A DNA stretch of 64,000 nucleotides from Phascolomyces articulosus. Lineage: Eukaryota > Mucoromycota > Mucoromycetes > Mucorales > Lichtheimiaceae. Location of the stretch: positions 310,001-374,000 of the forward strand of contig JAIXMP010000017.1 in assembly GCA_025677815.1 (NCBI GenBank). The letters run 5' to 3'. The translations under genes were made by a program, and so were the position numbers. Position 1 is the stretch's first letter. Each line of letters begins with the position of its first letter. Of this stretch, positions 1 to 12,780 are shown one piece after another. Under the pieces are notes generated by a model, which saw only the letters and a program-made list of their open reading frames with translations, had not been told where the DNA came from and did not search any database.

Positions 1-479
1 TAATAAAGTTATATATAAACTAAAACCTAAAAAGAAATCGATATTCTTACTAACGCAAGGTAACTATAAATGAATGAATACGTCACTTTTTGTGTTAGTT
101 GTCATGTTGATAAAATAGACCAACTCAAACTTTCTTCCTGTTGCATAGATTGATTGATAAATTTAGTGATGAATTTTAATATTCAATTATGTAAACTACT
201 ACTACATCTCTTATTTTTTCATAACAGTAACTTATTATATGTATATGATTATTACGAATACAACATATTCTTAATAATAATAATAATAAAGCTTCTTGTT
301 ACCGAATTACTAAAACAGTTTTAGACATTTTTTTTCTTCTTGATACAAAAAAAAAAAAAAAAAAAAAAAACTTTTGGGGTTCCACATGTATAATAATAAC
401 ATCAATAGAGGACATCATCATCATGATATATTATTCAACCCCTTAAACCTTCTTGTTGTTGTTGTTGTGTGAGAAAGTA

Positions 480-506
480 TGTGTGTGTGTGTGTGTGTGT
501 GTGTGT
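480..506. repeat. (TG)n microsatellite
   Basis: Thirteen uninterrupted TG dinucleotides in spacer DNA. Confidence 0.95.
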
Positions 507-959
507 TTTATTATTATTTTTCACAGATAAATAGAAAAGAAGAATGATTGAATGATTTACTGAATGATACATATTGAGTGGCTCTTTTTTTTTTTTTTTA
601 TAAATTTCCAAAACCTTGCATGTGTCCGGTGATAATACCTTGGTAATGTGATCTTTATTGGTTCTACAAACTTTAAAGTTATAAAGCAAATCCAATGTAA
701 AAGTACTTTTGCGCGTTATTATACATCAAAAAAACAATATCAAATAGGAATATCCGTCGTGTATGTGAGACCTCATGGGGTTGTGATGCGACGACAATGC
801 GTGGCGGCGGCGGGTAACAAGCGGAAAGGAGAAAAAAAAATAATGGGACACCGGAAACATAAATCGATAATAAAAATTGTTATTACATGCTATTGTTGGC
901 CACACATTCAATGAACAATGTAAGAAAGATGGATTATTCCTATCATCAGTTGATGTATT

Positions 960-984
960 ATATATATATATATATATATATATA
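960..984. repeat. (TA)n microsatellite
   Basis: Twelve uninterrupted TA dinucleotides in spacer DNA. Confidence 0.95.
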
Positions 985-3900
985 AAGAGCAACGGCGTTT
1001 GATCATATGGCGTTTGATGTCGTTTCAATGTGAAAATGATTGAATTCGGATGTATTAACCTGTTGCATAATTGGAATTATCCATTGGGGTGAGTATATTC
1101 TATCTTGAAAAAGGTGTTTGATGATGGTGACCTGGTATACTCATTCCTATCAGGAGACATCATCTTCTTCATAAAGATGAAAAAATCCCAGTAACTTTTT
1201 TTTTATTAATAAGAAGTGAATTTGTATCTTTTCTCACTCCATCCATTTCGTAATACCTTGAAAAAAAAAGCCCTCATCATCATTCACAGTAGTATTATTC
1301 ATATAATAATGATAATGAGTCGGTTCAGGTATTCCGAAACACTAATTATTCCATAACCTGTTGTACTTGAGTCTCAAAAATAAACCCATTCAATATTTTT
1401 TTTTATAATACAAGTACACACCAAAAAGATCTTGTTCCCGTTTAATAAAAGCCTCAACAAAAAAAAAAAAAAAAAAGTTCAATGTAACACGATTGATTCC
1501 CATGACCTCTTGCTTTCGTTCCACAAAAGGAGCTCGGATCCCAGACGTGTTCTTTTTTTTTTTAGAGAACTCATGCGATCGTAAATAGAATGGGTAGTTA
1601 TTGGGGGAAGAAAGATAATGCATGGGTGGGTTATAAATGATAAGAACTTATTGAATGATCGAGGCACACAATACCATCTCTAAATTACTATTACTACTAT
1701 ACTATCATTATTATCATCAAGGATTCTAATGTGAAATGAAATTTGACAACAGTTTTTTTTTCTTTACTATTATTAATATCATAAAACACTTGTTTATCCC
1801 CTTGAATAAAAATTAAGGTGTAAATAAAAATGCATAAACAAAATGTTGTTGTTGTAGTAAACGATGATGTACAATCATCATTTCTTTTTTTAACAATAGA
1901 AACTTGTTGTTCTGAATCGATAGGTGAACTTACAATAATACAAAAGTGAATGATATGTTGATCAATCAATGATAATTCTATATATTATAAAGTAAACCTC
2001 TCTCCCCCTCGTTGACCATAGAAGATCTCCTAGTGTAGTATATAAAGTTTTCCCTAAGCCTCTTTTAACCATATTATATATCTCCTTGTTTCTCTCTCTC
2101 TCTCTCCTTCTTCTTTGATTTCAATATATGAATCTGTCAAAAAAAAGGTGTCATTTCGGATCCTTTCTTTAATGACATAATAGTAATAAATAGGTTGTCA
2201 AAGTATATATAAAAAAGCCATCGTTGAAGAGATATGTATATATATATATATAAGCACATGTTTTTTTTTTCTTTTTAACGGAATCAATGCTCCGGGTATT
2301 GTGTGAAAAGGGGGAAGAATCATCATATTGAGAATACTTCATCCATAATAATAATAATGATAATGATGATGATATATTATATATATATATAAAATTATCC
2401 CCATGTCAAAATAAAATGGTACAAAGTGAAAATACCCTGTGAATTTTTTTTTCTTTTATTAAACAAAAGAGCGCGAATGTCATTTGTTTTTTCTTTATAA
2501 CTCGAGTTCCGGCTAATGAACACAAGGCCAGATTTTATAATCATCAGGTAGTATTTATACATTAGGTAACCTTCTGTTCTTAGAATTACTTTTTGACTTG
2601 GAGGATAAAAGCTGTTGGGGGGGGGAGGGGAAGGTTGAAGAAAGGGAGGGAGAAGAACAAGAAGAGGTTAATGATAATTATGAGGAGATAACTACTAACT
2701 TCTTATCCCGAACCCATCACAATGGTAAATCACACTATCTATTTTTTTTTGACCTCGGAAAACTTATATTAGGAGAAGTCTAGAAAGAAATAGGTCGAGT
2801 TAAAACAGATCGTATTACGAGACACACATATACCCACGATGATATAAATCTGCTGTGACACTTTACAGGAGAAAAAGAGGGGAGTGAAGGGGTGAATGAA
2901 GAAGAAGCAACCATTATTATAAGTTATTATGGTTAAACAAAATGTCGTTCAAGACATGAAAGAATGGTTTCCAACAAGGGGAAAAAGGAGTTGGGGGTTA
3001 AAAAAAAGAGAGAGAGAACAAGGTTCCTCCGAATTCGGGTTCTATCATTATTAGATATACATTCTCATCCCCGCCTCCCCCTCTCTCTCTCTCTCCCCTA
3101 TATCTCTCTGTCAAACATAAGGATATCATAAATAGTAGTAGTAATCCTTTTATTATTATATATGATGATAATAGTAATGATGATAATTGTTCTAAGGATG
3201 ATGATATTCTTCTATTATTATGAACAGGTTTTTCCCGCCCTACTTCTTCAATTTCTTTCTTTTTTTTTAACGCATTGTTCAAAGGGTCAAACTGGGGGGA
3301 AAATAACTAGGAAGTGGCGCAATACATCATTCAAATTGGACTCTATAGAATCAGAAAAGGGATGGTCATGTCGATAAAGATATGGAAAGAGGATATTCAT
3401 TGAGTAAAATGACACATCCTATTTTTTTATGCTATTCATATGTCAATACGTACATAAATTGTATTATGAACGATAAGGTCAACAATGATTTCAAATCCAT
3501 AGTTTATAAAAATTTATAATGACGATATCATTATTTTATTGAAAAAAAACTGGTTCTATATTATAATATGAAAAGGACCCTGACGGTTCTTTTCTAACTA
3601 TAACTACTATTTATTATTATAATAATGTGAACGTTTACCCAATCAAGTTATTTGCTCCCTAGCAATCATTTTTATATATCATCATTTTTTTTTCTTTTAC
3701 TACTAGTTACTAATTATGATGGAGGACGACCCTATGTATCAACACTTCCTCTCTTTCCTCTTTATCCCTCCCCCAAAAATCTGTCTTTATTATTCTCGCG
3801 GAGAGTGATCAGATCGCCCGGGATTACTGACAAGAGAAAAAAATGATCACCGGTCAAGCACTGACCACGGGATTTATGGGAGTAGCAACACAAAAAAAAA

Positions 3901-4499
3901 AAAAAAAAAAAGTAAAAAACGCACGGGTTCACAAGAGGACGGGATACACAAAACAGTAAGGTCAAAAAGAAGATTATGTATTTTTTTTTGGGGGGGAGGG
4001 AGAAAATGTTGTGATACTATTGTTGTTGTTGATGTTGTTGTTATGGAAGAGTGAATGATGTTATTAGTTTATGGGTGCACTGTTATTGTTGTTGTTGTTG
4101 TTGAATAACATTTTGGTCATATCATAAATAGAACTGTTTATATAAGCCATAGAGAATGTGAAAAAAAAAACTAAAGAGATTGAGTAAGTGGCAATCCTAT
4201 CCGATCCAAGTCAAGTCAAGTCAATAATAACAATATTAATCAAATTTAAACTGTTCAATAAGAAATATGCAATGTGTCTCTATATACATAAATAAGGAAG
4301 AAGAAGAAAAAACCGATGATACCCGATGATTATTATTTCTTTTCTCCCTTTTTTTTTGTCACTGACTCCCCCAAAACCAGTCCATGTTAAATAATAATAA
4401 TAATAATAAATAATCATAATTCATTCAATAAGTATATACACACAGACTCCCCCCAACGAAACCCGCGCGAGCCATGTAATCCAAAAAAAAAAAGAAGAC

Positions 4500-4605
4500 A
4501 CTTTTTTTTTCTTTTTCTCTCTTTCTCTTTTCTTTCTTTCTATCCCCTCATTCTTTCTCGTTCCTCTAATCCTATTTCTCTTCTTTCTCATTGAAAAAAA
4601 AAATC
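4500..4605 (+). promoter_or_regulatory. pyrimidine-rich leader before the Zn2Cys6 gene
   Basis: About 100 bases of almost pure C and T (CTTTTTCTCTCTTTCTC and similar) end just before the ATG. CT-rich tracts at this position are common in fungal core promoters and 5' leaders. The same style is seen before the genes at 54235 and 63773. The role is inferred from position and composition only. Confidence 0.4.
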
Positions 4606-6339
4606 ATGACAGCGCATGGAAATACAATCACTACTACTGCACAACAACAATCACCAGTGATCGTATCTCCGCATCAGCAACCAAGATCATCATCCAACAA
4701 TACAACAACAACAACAAAACCTTTACAAGTCGACAAGACGCGACGTAAACGACTTAAAGTCGTAAGTGCATGTGGTGAATGTCGTCGAAAAAAGACGAAA
4801 TGCAATGGTGAACATCCATGTGCGGGATGCATTAAGGCTCATGTGGAATGTAAATATATTTTGTCATCCGCTGCGGCTGCTAGAGCTAATGGTAACACAG
4901 CTATGGGAAATCTTCCTCCTCACCATGTCAATAATAATAATAATAATAATAGTCGTACCCATGGATCATCATCCTCTTCTTCTCCAACAACAACAACAGT
5001 GAAACAGTCTCATTTTCTATCTCCTCCTCCACAACTACAACAACAGCAAGTGACAGTTCCAACAACTACAACTGCTACTACAACAACAACGACTACTACA
5101 CCTGTTCATAATAATAACAATAATAATAATAATAAACATTATCTACCCCCTCGTCAACAACAAAACAATAACAATACGAGTATGACAACAACGACAGGAA
5201 CAACAACTAAAACATCAACAAATACAGATGTTTATGTAATGCATAAACAACAACATCGAAACAAACATAATGAAAATAATAATAGTAATTCACGAGGCAC
5301 ATCGAATAATATCCAAACGATTGAACAACGATTGGCTGTGATTGAAGATATTTTGCGTGCCATTCTTGAATCATCGGGTACAAAATCCATTGATCATGGG
5401 CATTTATTATTAGCCCTCGATCAACCTCCAATGAATCCTCTTCAACAACAACAACAACAAATAAATGGTGGGAATGAGAATAATCAAGAAAATTTCAAAA
5501 CAACGACTTGTTATTATTCACCTTCATCACCACATTCATCAACACTGAAAAAAAGACAACGTCCTTATGATGAGGATGATTCAATGGATGGAGATGGCGA
5601 GAATAATAATAATAATGCGCACAGAGGTACTGTTATCAATTATAAGGAGCAACCACAGCCGGTCATTGCTCCTAATAATAACACCGGAGTTGTTATTGTT
5701 GGTGGTCAACAACAAGTCCCTTCCCCGCATCATCAACACCACTACTCCTCTCATCTTAATCAACAGCAACAATACCTTTCTTCCGTTATGACTCGACCAC
5801 CACCACCGGGTCCATCGTTGTCGTTGTTGAACGGTGGTACTAGCAGAAAAGGAGAAAATTATGAATATCGACATTCTCCTTCTTCTACTTCATCTCCTCC
5901 TCCTCCTTCCATCTCCATGACAACACCCACTCCCCCATCTCTTCCGGCGTTTATTACACCAGTTCAATTAGCGCCTCTCAAAAATCATACTAATTATCAT
6001 CATCATCATCAACATCAACAGAACGCTGGTCCGTCATCTCCTTCGATACGCAATTTATTAAATAATAATAATAGTAATAATAACATGGTTGATCCATCTC
6101 CACCTGAACCTTCTTCTTCTCCATTATCTTCCTCTTCCTCTACTACATCTTCATCAGCTGCCATGAGTCCTGTTATACTTCAACAACAACAGCAGCAGCA
6201 GCATCATCACCACCATCAACAATATATCGATCATCATCATTCTACTACTACATCATCCATGGCACCTTCTGCATTTCAAAGAGTTGCAACAACTACAACC
6301 ACTGCTTCCGCTACCATTGTTGCAACAAGTTATTCATGA
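4606..6339 (+). CDS. Zn2Cys6 (Gal4-type) transcription factor, low-complexity
   Basis: Predicted 577-aa nuclear DNA-binding regulator without introns. The start is taken at the first ATG (4606); an in-frame TTG lies upstream at 4591. A Zn(II)2Cys6 cluster is plain: Cys at 56, 59, 66, 72, 75 and 82 with spacing C-x2-C-x6-C-x5-C-x2-C-x6-C, preceded by a basic stretch (TRRKRLK) that should act as nuclear signal and DNA contact. A short predicted helix with hydrophobic periodicity around residues 236-260 (IEQRLAVIEDILRAIL) could dimerise, as in Gal4-type factors. The rest is long Gln, Asn, Thr, Ser, His and Pro runs typical of disordered activation regions. No fungal-specific middle homology domain is visible. 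The target genes cannot be told from sequence. The binuclear cluster is certain; the exact start is likely. Confidence 0.9.
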   Translation: MTAHGNTITTTAQQQSPVIVSPHQQPRSSSNNTTTTTKPLQVDKTRRKRLKVVSACGECRRKKTKCNGEHPCAGCIKAHVECKYILSSAAAARANGNTAMGNLPPHHVNNNNNNNSRTHGSSSSSSPTTTTVKQSHFLSPPPQLQQQQVTVPTTTTATTTTTTTTPVHNNNNNNNNKHYLPPRQQQNNNNTSMTTTTGTTTKTSTNTDVYVMHKQQHRNKHNENNNSNSRGTSNNIQTIEQRLAVIEDILRAILESSGTKSIDHGHLLLALDQPPMNPLQQQQQQINGGNENNQENFKTTTCYYSPSSPHSSTLKKRQRPYDEDDSMDGDGENNNNNAHRGTVINYKEQPQPVIAPNNNTGVVIVGGQQQVPSPHHQHHYSSHLNQQQQYLSSVMTRPPPPGPSLSLLNGGTSRKGENYEYRHSPSSTSSPPPPSISMTTPTPPSLPAFITPVQLAPLKNHTNYHHHHQHQQNAGPSSPSIRNLLNNNNSNNNMVDPSPPEPSSSPLSSSSSTTSSSAAMSPVILQQQQQQQHHHHHQQYIDHHHSTTTSSMAPSAFQRVATTTTTASATIVATSYS

Positions 6340-6431
6340 TATACTCCTCCTCCCCTTACTACCTCTTCTTCTTCCTCTTTATATTACAATTTGTTTATAA
6401 TTTTAGTTCATTAGTTTATTTATATATTATA

Positions 6432-6462
<31 letters not shown>

Positions 6463-8189
6463 ATTTTTGATTTTATTTTTCATTCCTCCTTCTCTCTCTC
6501 TCTCTCTCTCCTCCCCACCCCTTTTTCTCTCTCTTATTTGGCCACATAACATACAACAAGAGACGCAAAAAAAAGACATTCTTAAAATCATTTTCTCTCG
6601 ATTTTTTTTTTTTTTTGTTCCCTGAATTAAAAAAAAAAGCTTATTTTTTTTGGGGTGTGATCATAAAATAATCTTCGTTGTATTCATTATAAAGTCTTCT
6701 CTTCACATCGATATGCACGTTTGCTGTAAGGTTCAAAAAAAAAAAAAGAACTCTTTTTTTTTTTACCTCTCCGCGTATGTGCACCGGCTTCTTTCTTAAT
6801 ATTAGACTCTCCTTATTTAAAAAAGAACCAGATTTTTCATTCTTTTCCGATGGATTGATAATAGGTTACTGCTGTATTAACAAGCAGGTAGTCATTTTTT
6901 TTTTGAGTTTCTCGGATTTATAGTGAGATGCAACTGCGGGGAGTGGAAGGGAGAAGGAAAAAAAAAAAAAAGTAAAAAGGGGGAGGGTGTGAAGAAAAAT
7001 ATATATAACGGAAAGGAGAAGGGAGTTAACATATATAGAATTAACAAGTATATAGGAAAAAAAAGAGTCAACATCCGTTACAATTTATATAATAAAAATG
7101 TTCGATCGATTCTTACTTCTTTTAAGCAAATACAAAAAGATGATATTTGTTTCTAGTCATTTATTGAATTATAAATACACAATTGAATAATGACGTTATT
7201 GAGATATGTTAGAAATGGGAGAGGGGGGAGAGGATAGAGTTAGTTAATAGTACTAGCATGACCTATTATTATCAAGATAATAATGAATCGAGTTAGTAGT
7301 AAATTACTAAATTTGAAGACCTTTTTTTTTGAGTATCTGACTTCCATCCTTGTGGATCAAATCATTTCAGTAATGTATAAGGGGAGCAGAAGGAGAAAAA
7401 AAGTAACAATGTGTTGTTACTTTTACTCAGATGATAATAACATTCCTTATGATATAAGTGAGAACAGACCACCGATACTTATTTTCATTAAGAAAATAAA
7501 CATCACATGTTCAATCTTTGTTGTTATTATAAATCATCTAATATAAACATTACTTAGTACTAACTAAACTCTTTAAATGAATCTATGTCATAGTTGGACT
7601 TAGGTATGATAGTAATCAATAATTCTACAATATTTATTATATATGAACTTGTTCTTTTACTGTCATTATTCCCATCCAATCATTCATCCCCCCCCTCTCT
7701 TTCTCTCTCTTCCCCTGTTTTTTTTTCAGTTTAGCTGTATATATAGTAAATATAGAAACTTATGCACCTTGTATACTATCTATCCACACTGTGGGTTGTA
7801 TGTAATACATGACACAGAAAAATAAATATATATGTAAAAAAAAAATTGATGCACATTGCATAAAATAATGGTATATTGTAATACTACTAGTAGTATACAT
7901 ACATAAAATTTTAATATGTAACATGGTTATTATTATTATTATTATAGGTTGCTAGGTGTGTTATGTATATAATTAAAAAAGAAGAAGAAAAAATGTATAC
8001 AGGATGTTATAGTAGTTGGTATGGAAATAATAATAGTAATAGGTGGTTATGGGGTTTGTCTCTAGAAGATGTTTTTACTATCAAAATAGAAGTAAAAAAA
8101 AAATGCAAAAAAAATGAAGATAATAATTAAAAGTGGGTTACGTATTGCCCGTTCTTCTTGTTTTGGGTTAATAGTAATAGTAGCCAAAC
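6340..8189. other. intergenic spacer between convergent genes
   Basis: 3' flanks of the Zn2Cys6 gene (+) and the presenilin gene (-). Contains a (TTA)n microsatellite near 6430-6461, CT runs near 6494-6512 and many poly-A/poly-T tracts. No coding sequence supported. Confidence 0.6.
6430..6461. repeat. (TTA)n microsatellite
   Basis: About ten TTA units just 3' of the Zn2Cys6 gene, probably in its 3' UTR. Confidence 0.9.
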
Positions 8190-11083
8190 TTAAAGTCCAA
8201 CCATGCCGAAAACGCATAATGCACCAATATAAGGAACTAGTACCGTTTTGGCAACAAAATAAAACAATATGCCGAAAGCAATTGAAATAGGTAATGCTGG
8301 AAGTGCCTTTTTATAAATGGCTAACAAGAAAATAGTGGTGGTTAAACCTGTTAACACAGCAATAGTACAGCATACTGTAGTGATCCAGTCATACAATGCT
8401 AAGATGAAAAGTTATTTTAGTTTTTTTTTTCATTTTTTTCATTCATTCTATCAAGAGTAAATCATACAAGGAAGAAGAAGAAACCTTACCTGCACGCGCA
8501 ATAAGTACACTATAAAATACAAAATCGCCTAACCCGAGCTTTAGACCACTTCTTTCCACTATATATTAAATAAAAAAATGGATTAAGTTTTTATATTCTT
8601 ATAATGAATATATTATATATGGAAAAATAAAATAGATTTATATATTACCATCTTCTTCATCTCGTACTTCTTCATCATTCTCATTATTTCTTTGGGTATC
8701 ATTACTCCTCCGCCTTCGTTGTTCTTGTGATGATGATGCATCTCCTTCTGTAGTATTGGATTGAGCAGCCACTGTTGTACTTGAAACACTTTCTGTACGT
8801 AACCGTGTAAAGCGGTTCGTATCGATTTGTTGCTGCTGTGATAGCAGATCATTCCTATTATGTTCTCCCCCTGTAGTGGAAGCCAATGTAGATGAAGAAG
8901 GTTGTGTATGATAACGATGTTGACGAGTTCCTGGTGCTGCTGCATTGGGTTGTAATGGAGCAGTGGAAGAAGTGGATGCTTCATATTCGGATGAACTTGC
9001 AAGACTATGAATGGTATCAGTAATGGATGTTAAAGTCACGGTGCGTTTTCGTCCGTTGGTTATTTCTCGTGGTTGTTCTATATGTGTAGGAGGAGGTGTC
9101 GTGGATAAGGATGACTTTTCTTCTTCTTCCAATGACGTTCTTTTCATAGAAGAACTGGGTATAATGTTCTTGGATAATCGAACATGATCACTGGCTGCTA
9201 ACATAAACCAGACTGCATTCACAGAATACAGTAGTGCTGGAACTTCTCGTTGTTGTTTTCTTGAACTTTCAATCAATAATCGAAGAGGTCCAAATGGACA
9301 CAGAACGGCAATCAGATCTATATCCATGCATTTTCATTCATTAGATAAGATAGGATAATAAAATAACATCCATCTTTTTTTTTTGAGAGAGAGAAATACG
9401 TTACCCCATACTGCTAGTAAACCTAATAGAATCCATGTAGTCCATTCTTCAAGTCCAGTCAATGAAAAAGCCTATGTCATAACATTTTATTTTTTACAAC
9501 AACAAATGTTAGTCACTTTTTTAAAAAAAAAAATTATTTTATTGAAATATACTTTTGAAAACTTACCATTAATGAACTCATCACAGTAAGATAACCTTGT
9601 TGTAACCAAAGTGGACCTTTCCAAAATATGGATACTAACCCAACGACGGCAAAGTTCCATAATGCAAATACCATTGTAATATAATCCAGTGGTATAGAAA
9701 ATACTTGTATAAGATTTCTAAAATAATAATGATGATGATGATGTATGATGGCAGGCAAGGTTCATTAAAATTTGATTAACATACACACACGCACGTACAT
9801 TGATTATGCATTAATTTTTCTGCTCTTCCTCTCTGACCCCCTTTTTTATTATAAAATTAGAAACTTACAATAATAATAAATAGGTCATGAAACCAAGGAG
9901 CATTAAAACGACGATCATAAAAAATCCGACAAGAACCTAAAATAGTTTTTTTTTTTTCATTAAATGCATTCCGAAAATAATTTATCCCACTAATAAAGAT
10001 GAGTAGTTGTATCTCATCATGATTTCATTCTTCTGTACCTTGATCCAACCTTTACGGAATAAAAATACAATCACCACAGTGACAACAATAATTTGTCCAA
10101 TAATAATTAATGCATTTGTAAGTGATTGTGTGATACCTGATCCTCCACCATCACTATCACCGCTACTAGTTCCGCCACTTGAGGTTGTATCTTGATCATT
10201 ATTCGGAAATACGACATAAGAACGTGTAGGGCTAATATTAGTAATTTACACATAAGAAAAAAATATATATGTCAATTATAAAAAATATATATCCCATCGT
10301 CAAATTTTCATTGTTGATGTTCGTGCCCTTCCTTTTTTTTATTTTTTATTTACCTATAATCGCTGCTCCCACTATAGGCCACTTTAACCCAAAAGATACT
10401 GAGAATAATACAAGCAACCACCGGTTTAATAATAAAATAAATTTGTTGCATATAAAACTTTAACTCGTCTGCAAATTCTTCATCGTTTTGTTCATTATTT
10501 TCTTGTTGTTGTGTCTCATTGGATGAATTACGTGATCTACCCAAATTTGTCATTGCAATATCTGTATCATGATGACCTTCCAATCCTATGATAATTATGA
10601 ACAAAAAAAAAAAAAACCAAGGATATTGTGAGTTTTTATCCATATTTTTTTTTATGCATGGAACGATTATATATTTAGATAGGTACCTGTACTATGACGC
10701 GAATTGACAGCAAGGGCCGCACCCAATCGAGACGTTCTCTGTTCATTATTTTCGGACATGGTAGTAGCACGTCTTGACCGACGAGCCGCCAACGTGGCTT
10801 CACATATTTTATAATGACTTTCTTTCCAATCGACTTTTTGACATTCTACGGAACAATAACGAGGTCCTTTTAATCCACACAATGAACACATGAATGTGGC
10901 TGATTTTTGACAACGAGTACATAATATAGGTTCATGATCGAGTGTTGATTGAGGTTGTTCCTCTATTTCTTGTGGGCGGTCATGAGGAATGGATGTAGTG
11001 GTGGTAGTGATAGTTGTGGGTGCTACCGTAGCTTCATCGTCAACAATGTCATCATTATGTAAGGTAACGGAACTTCTGGACAT
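8190..11083 (-). CDS. PSEN: MYND finger-presenilin fusion (intramembrane aspartyl protease)
   Basis: Nine exons on the minus strand: 11083-10687, 10585-10354, 10231-10039, 9936-9869, 9717-9567, 9471-9405, 9317-8649, 8558-8490, 8398-8190; 684 aa. Residues 55-94 form a MYND zinc finger (CTRC, CSLC, then YCSVECQ and a final HYKIC). The first transmembrane segment follows in exon 2 (about residues 185-205). Presenilin signatures are all present: WDLIAVLCP with catalytic Asp370 in TM6, GLGDFVFYS with catalytic Asp604 in TM7, and PAL at 649-651. Regions such as PLDYITMVFALWNF and WKGPLWLQQ match TM4-TM5. Presenilin is the catalytic subunit of gamma-secretase, cleaving type I membrane proteins in ER/Golgi/endosomal membranes. 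The TM6-TM7 loop is long (over 200 aa) and Ser/Thr/Gln-rich. The MYND part would lie in the cytosolic N-terminus. The fusion rests on a clean phase-1 splice across a 101-nt intron; RNA evidence is lacking. Confidence 0.9.
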
Positions 11084-12780
11084 AACAACTCCAAATAAAA
11101 AAAAACGATCGGAAGAGGAAAGGTTCCTTATTTTTTTTTTTATAATTGAGCTGTATATATGTGTTTTTTATTTTCGTTGTTTAATATTTCCCGAGAGAAA
11201 GAATAAATAACGTGTATGGTCTTTTATATCAAACGAAAGGAAGGGGAAAAAAAAGTAATAGGAAAGAAAAGATAATTATTAAGGTGGGACAAAGTTTTCT
11301 TGATAAAAAAATACTCATTATAGGCGTTTGAAATCTTCGATTGTTATTTAATTATTTCATTAAGGTGGTTGCTATCCCATTCCGCCCTGGGCCTGTTCTA
11401 CTTATACATATTTTACTTATACATCTTTTACTTATTCATAATAATAAAATAATGTATAAACCTTTCATGTTTTACTGAAGGGTGATTTAATCACGATAAG
11501 GACGATAATAATAATCTAGGTACGCAAATTCTTATTCAAATGCTCGATTTTATATGATGCGATTCAACAATAAAGAACGAATTCGATTAATAAATGGTTT
11601 ACACTATTGAGATGAAATTTTCTTGTGCAAGTGATTTAATAAACACATAATCTTTATTATTATTACCATTGGCAATATGTATTTATAATGGCGGTCTATC
11701 ATCTTTCCATGCAATAAATTTCAATCTGCATGCTGGGTGTTTCAAAACAATAATCGGGGATGGATAGTTTCACATTGCGCTGACCTTTTGATAGTGGTCA
11801 ATGCACTGTGTCAGTTTACAATTTATTGCTACCTGCTCATCCGTTTTTTTTCCCGGGATTTTGACTCTATCACCATGGTGACAATTAAGTAAATCTTTTT
11901 TTTTTCATTGTTTATAATCAATCCTTCCATCTTTTTATTAAGTAGTAATATATTGCCATTATTAAAATAATTATCATATAACAAATTTATTTCTTCATCA
12001 AAGAAAAAAAATTTCTATTCATTCAATACTAGATAGTGTTGATACAACACTTGTAGCTTGAGTAAGTCATAAACAAGACATCCAATTGGCTATTTGATAG
12101 CATAACATTCTTGTTGTGGTAAAGGGATTGTCTTGAACAATGTATCACCATCCATAAAGTATTCAAAAATGCGATACTGTTGCCGAGATACCCATAATTC
12201 ATATGGATATAAGAACTTATCGTGTCCGGGAAAAACCACGAGGAGGTCTTGTTGTTTATAATCCCATAGAAAACTGAGCAAAGCCGTCAATAGAAAAGAA
12301 AAAAATAACATAATTGTCATGCTGCTGAAGAAATCAAACCATTGATAGAAACCCGAATAAGTGTTTTAAAAAGATATATATATATAACGTACCAAGTGTT
12401 ACAAAAAGAAGTGTACATCTTCGGGCACCAGTTTTGCTCTATACCATCATCATCACCAGCAATCCCATGTGTCATTTCTAATGATACTATCAGTGTTCAA
12501 AGATCAAAGACCAATGATCCGCCATCATAAGATAAACTTCATCATTGACTCTAGATCGCAAAGCCTGCCGGAGCAAAGCAGCTGTACAATTTCTATCTTC
12601 TGTCGAGATCCCAGTTAAGTATATCCTTGATGAAGCCGACCACCCATTTATTGACTAGCCTTTTTCCAATTGTACTAATAGCCAATGATGAGAAAAAGAG
12701 GCCCCGACCAACAAAGGCCTGGAATAAAGGTAAAGGAGGCGCCAATAGGACAAAATTAAAAAAAAGGGTAAAAAGACAAT
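11084..12780. other. spacer, no supported gene
   Basis: Upstream of the presenilin gene and outside the left inverted arm. A 76-codon minus-strand frame at 12090-12320 starts with a hydrophobic stretch (MTIMLFFSFLLTALL) and has fairly mixed composition, but matches no family I recognise and shows no splice partner. It may be decayed coding sequence. Confidence 0.45.

Larger units (their letters stand above)
1..4605. other. intergenic spacer, AT-rich
   Basis: No gene can be supported here. Open frames are short, built of homopolymer codons, and lack recognisable domains or splice structure. The stretch holds a (TG)n run at 480-506, a (TA)n run at 960-984, many A/T homopolymers and scattered TAA/CAT trinucleotide repeats. 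The last few hundred bases are presumably the promoter of the regulator starting at 4606. Confidence 0.6.

Noticed and set aside
5581..5874. 97-codon minus-strand frame
   Set aside because: Antisense of the repeat-rich Zn2Cys6 coding region.
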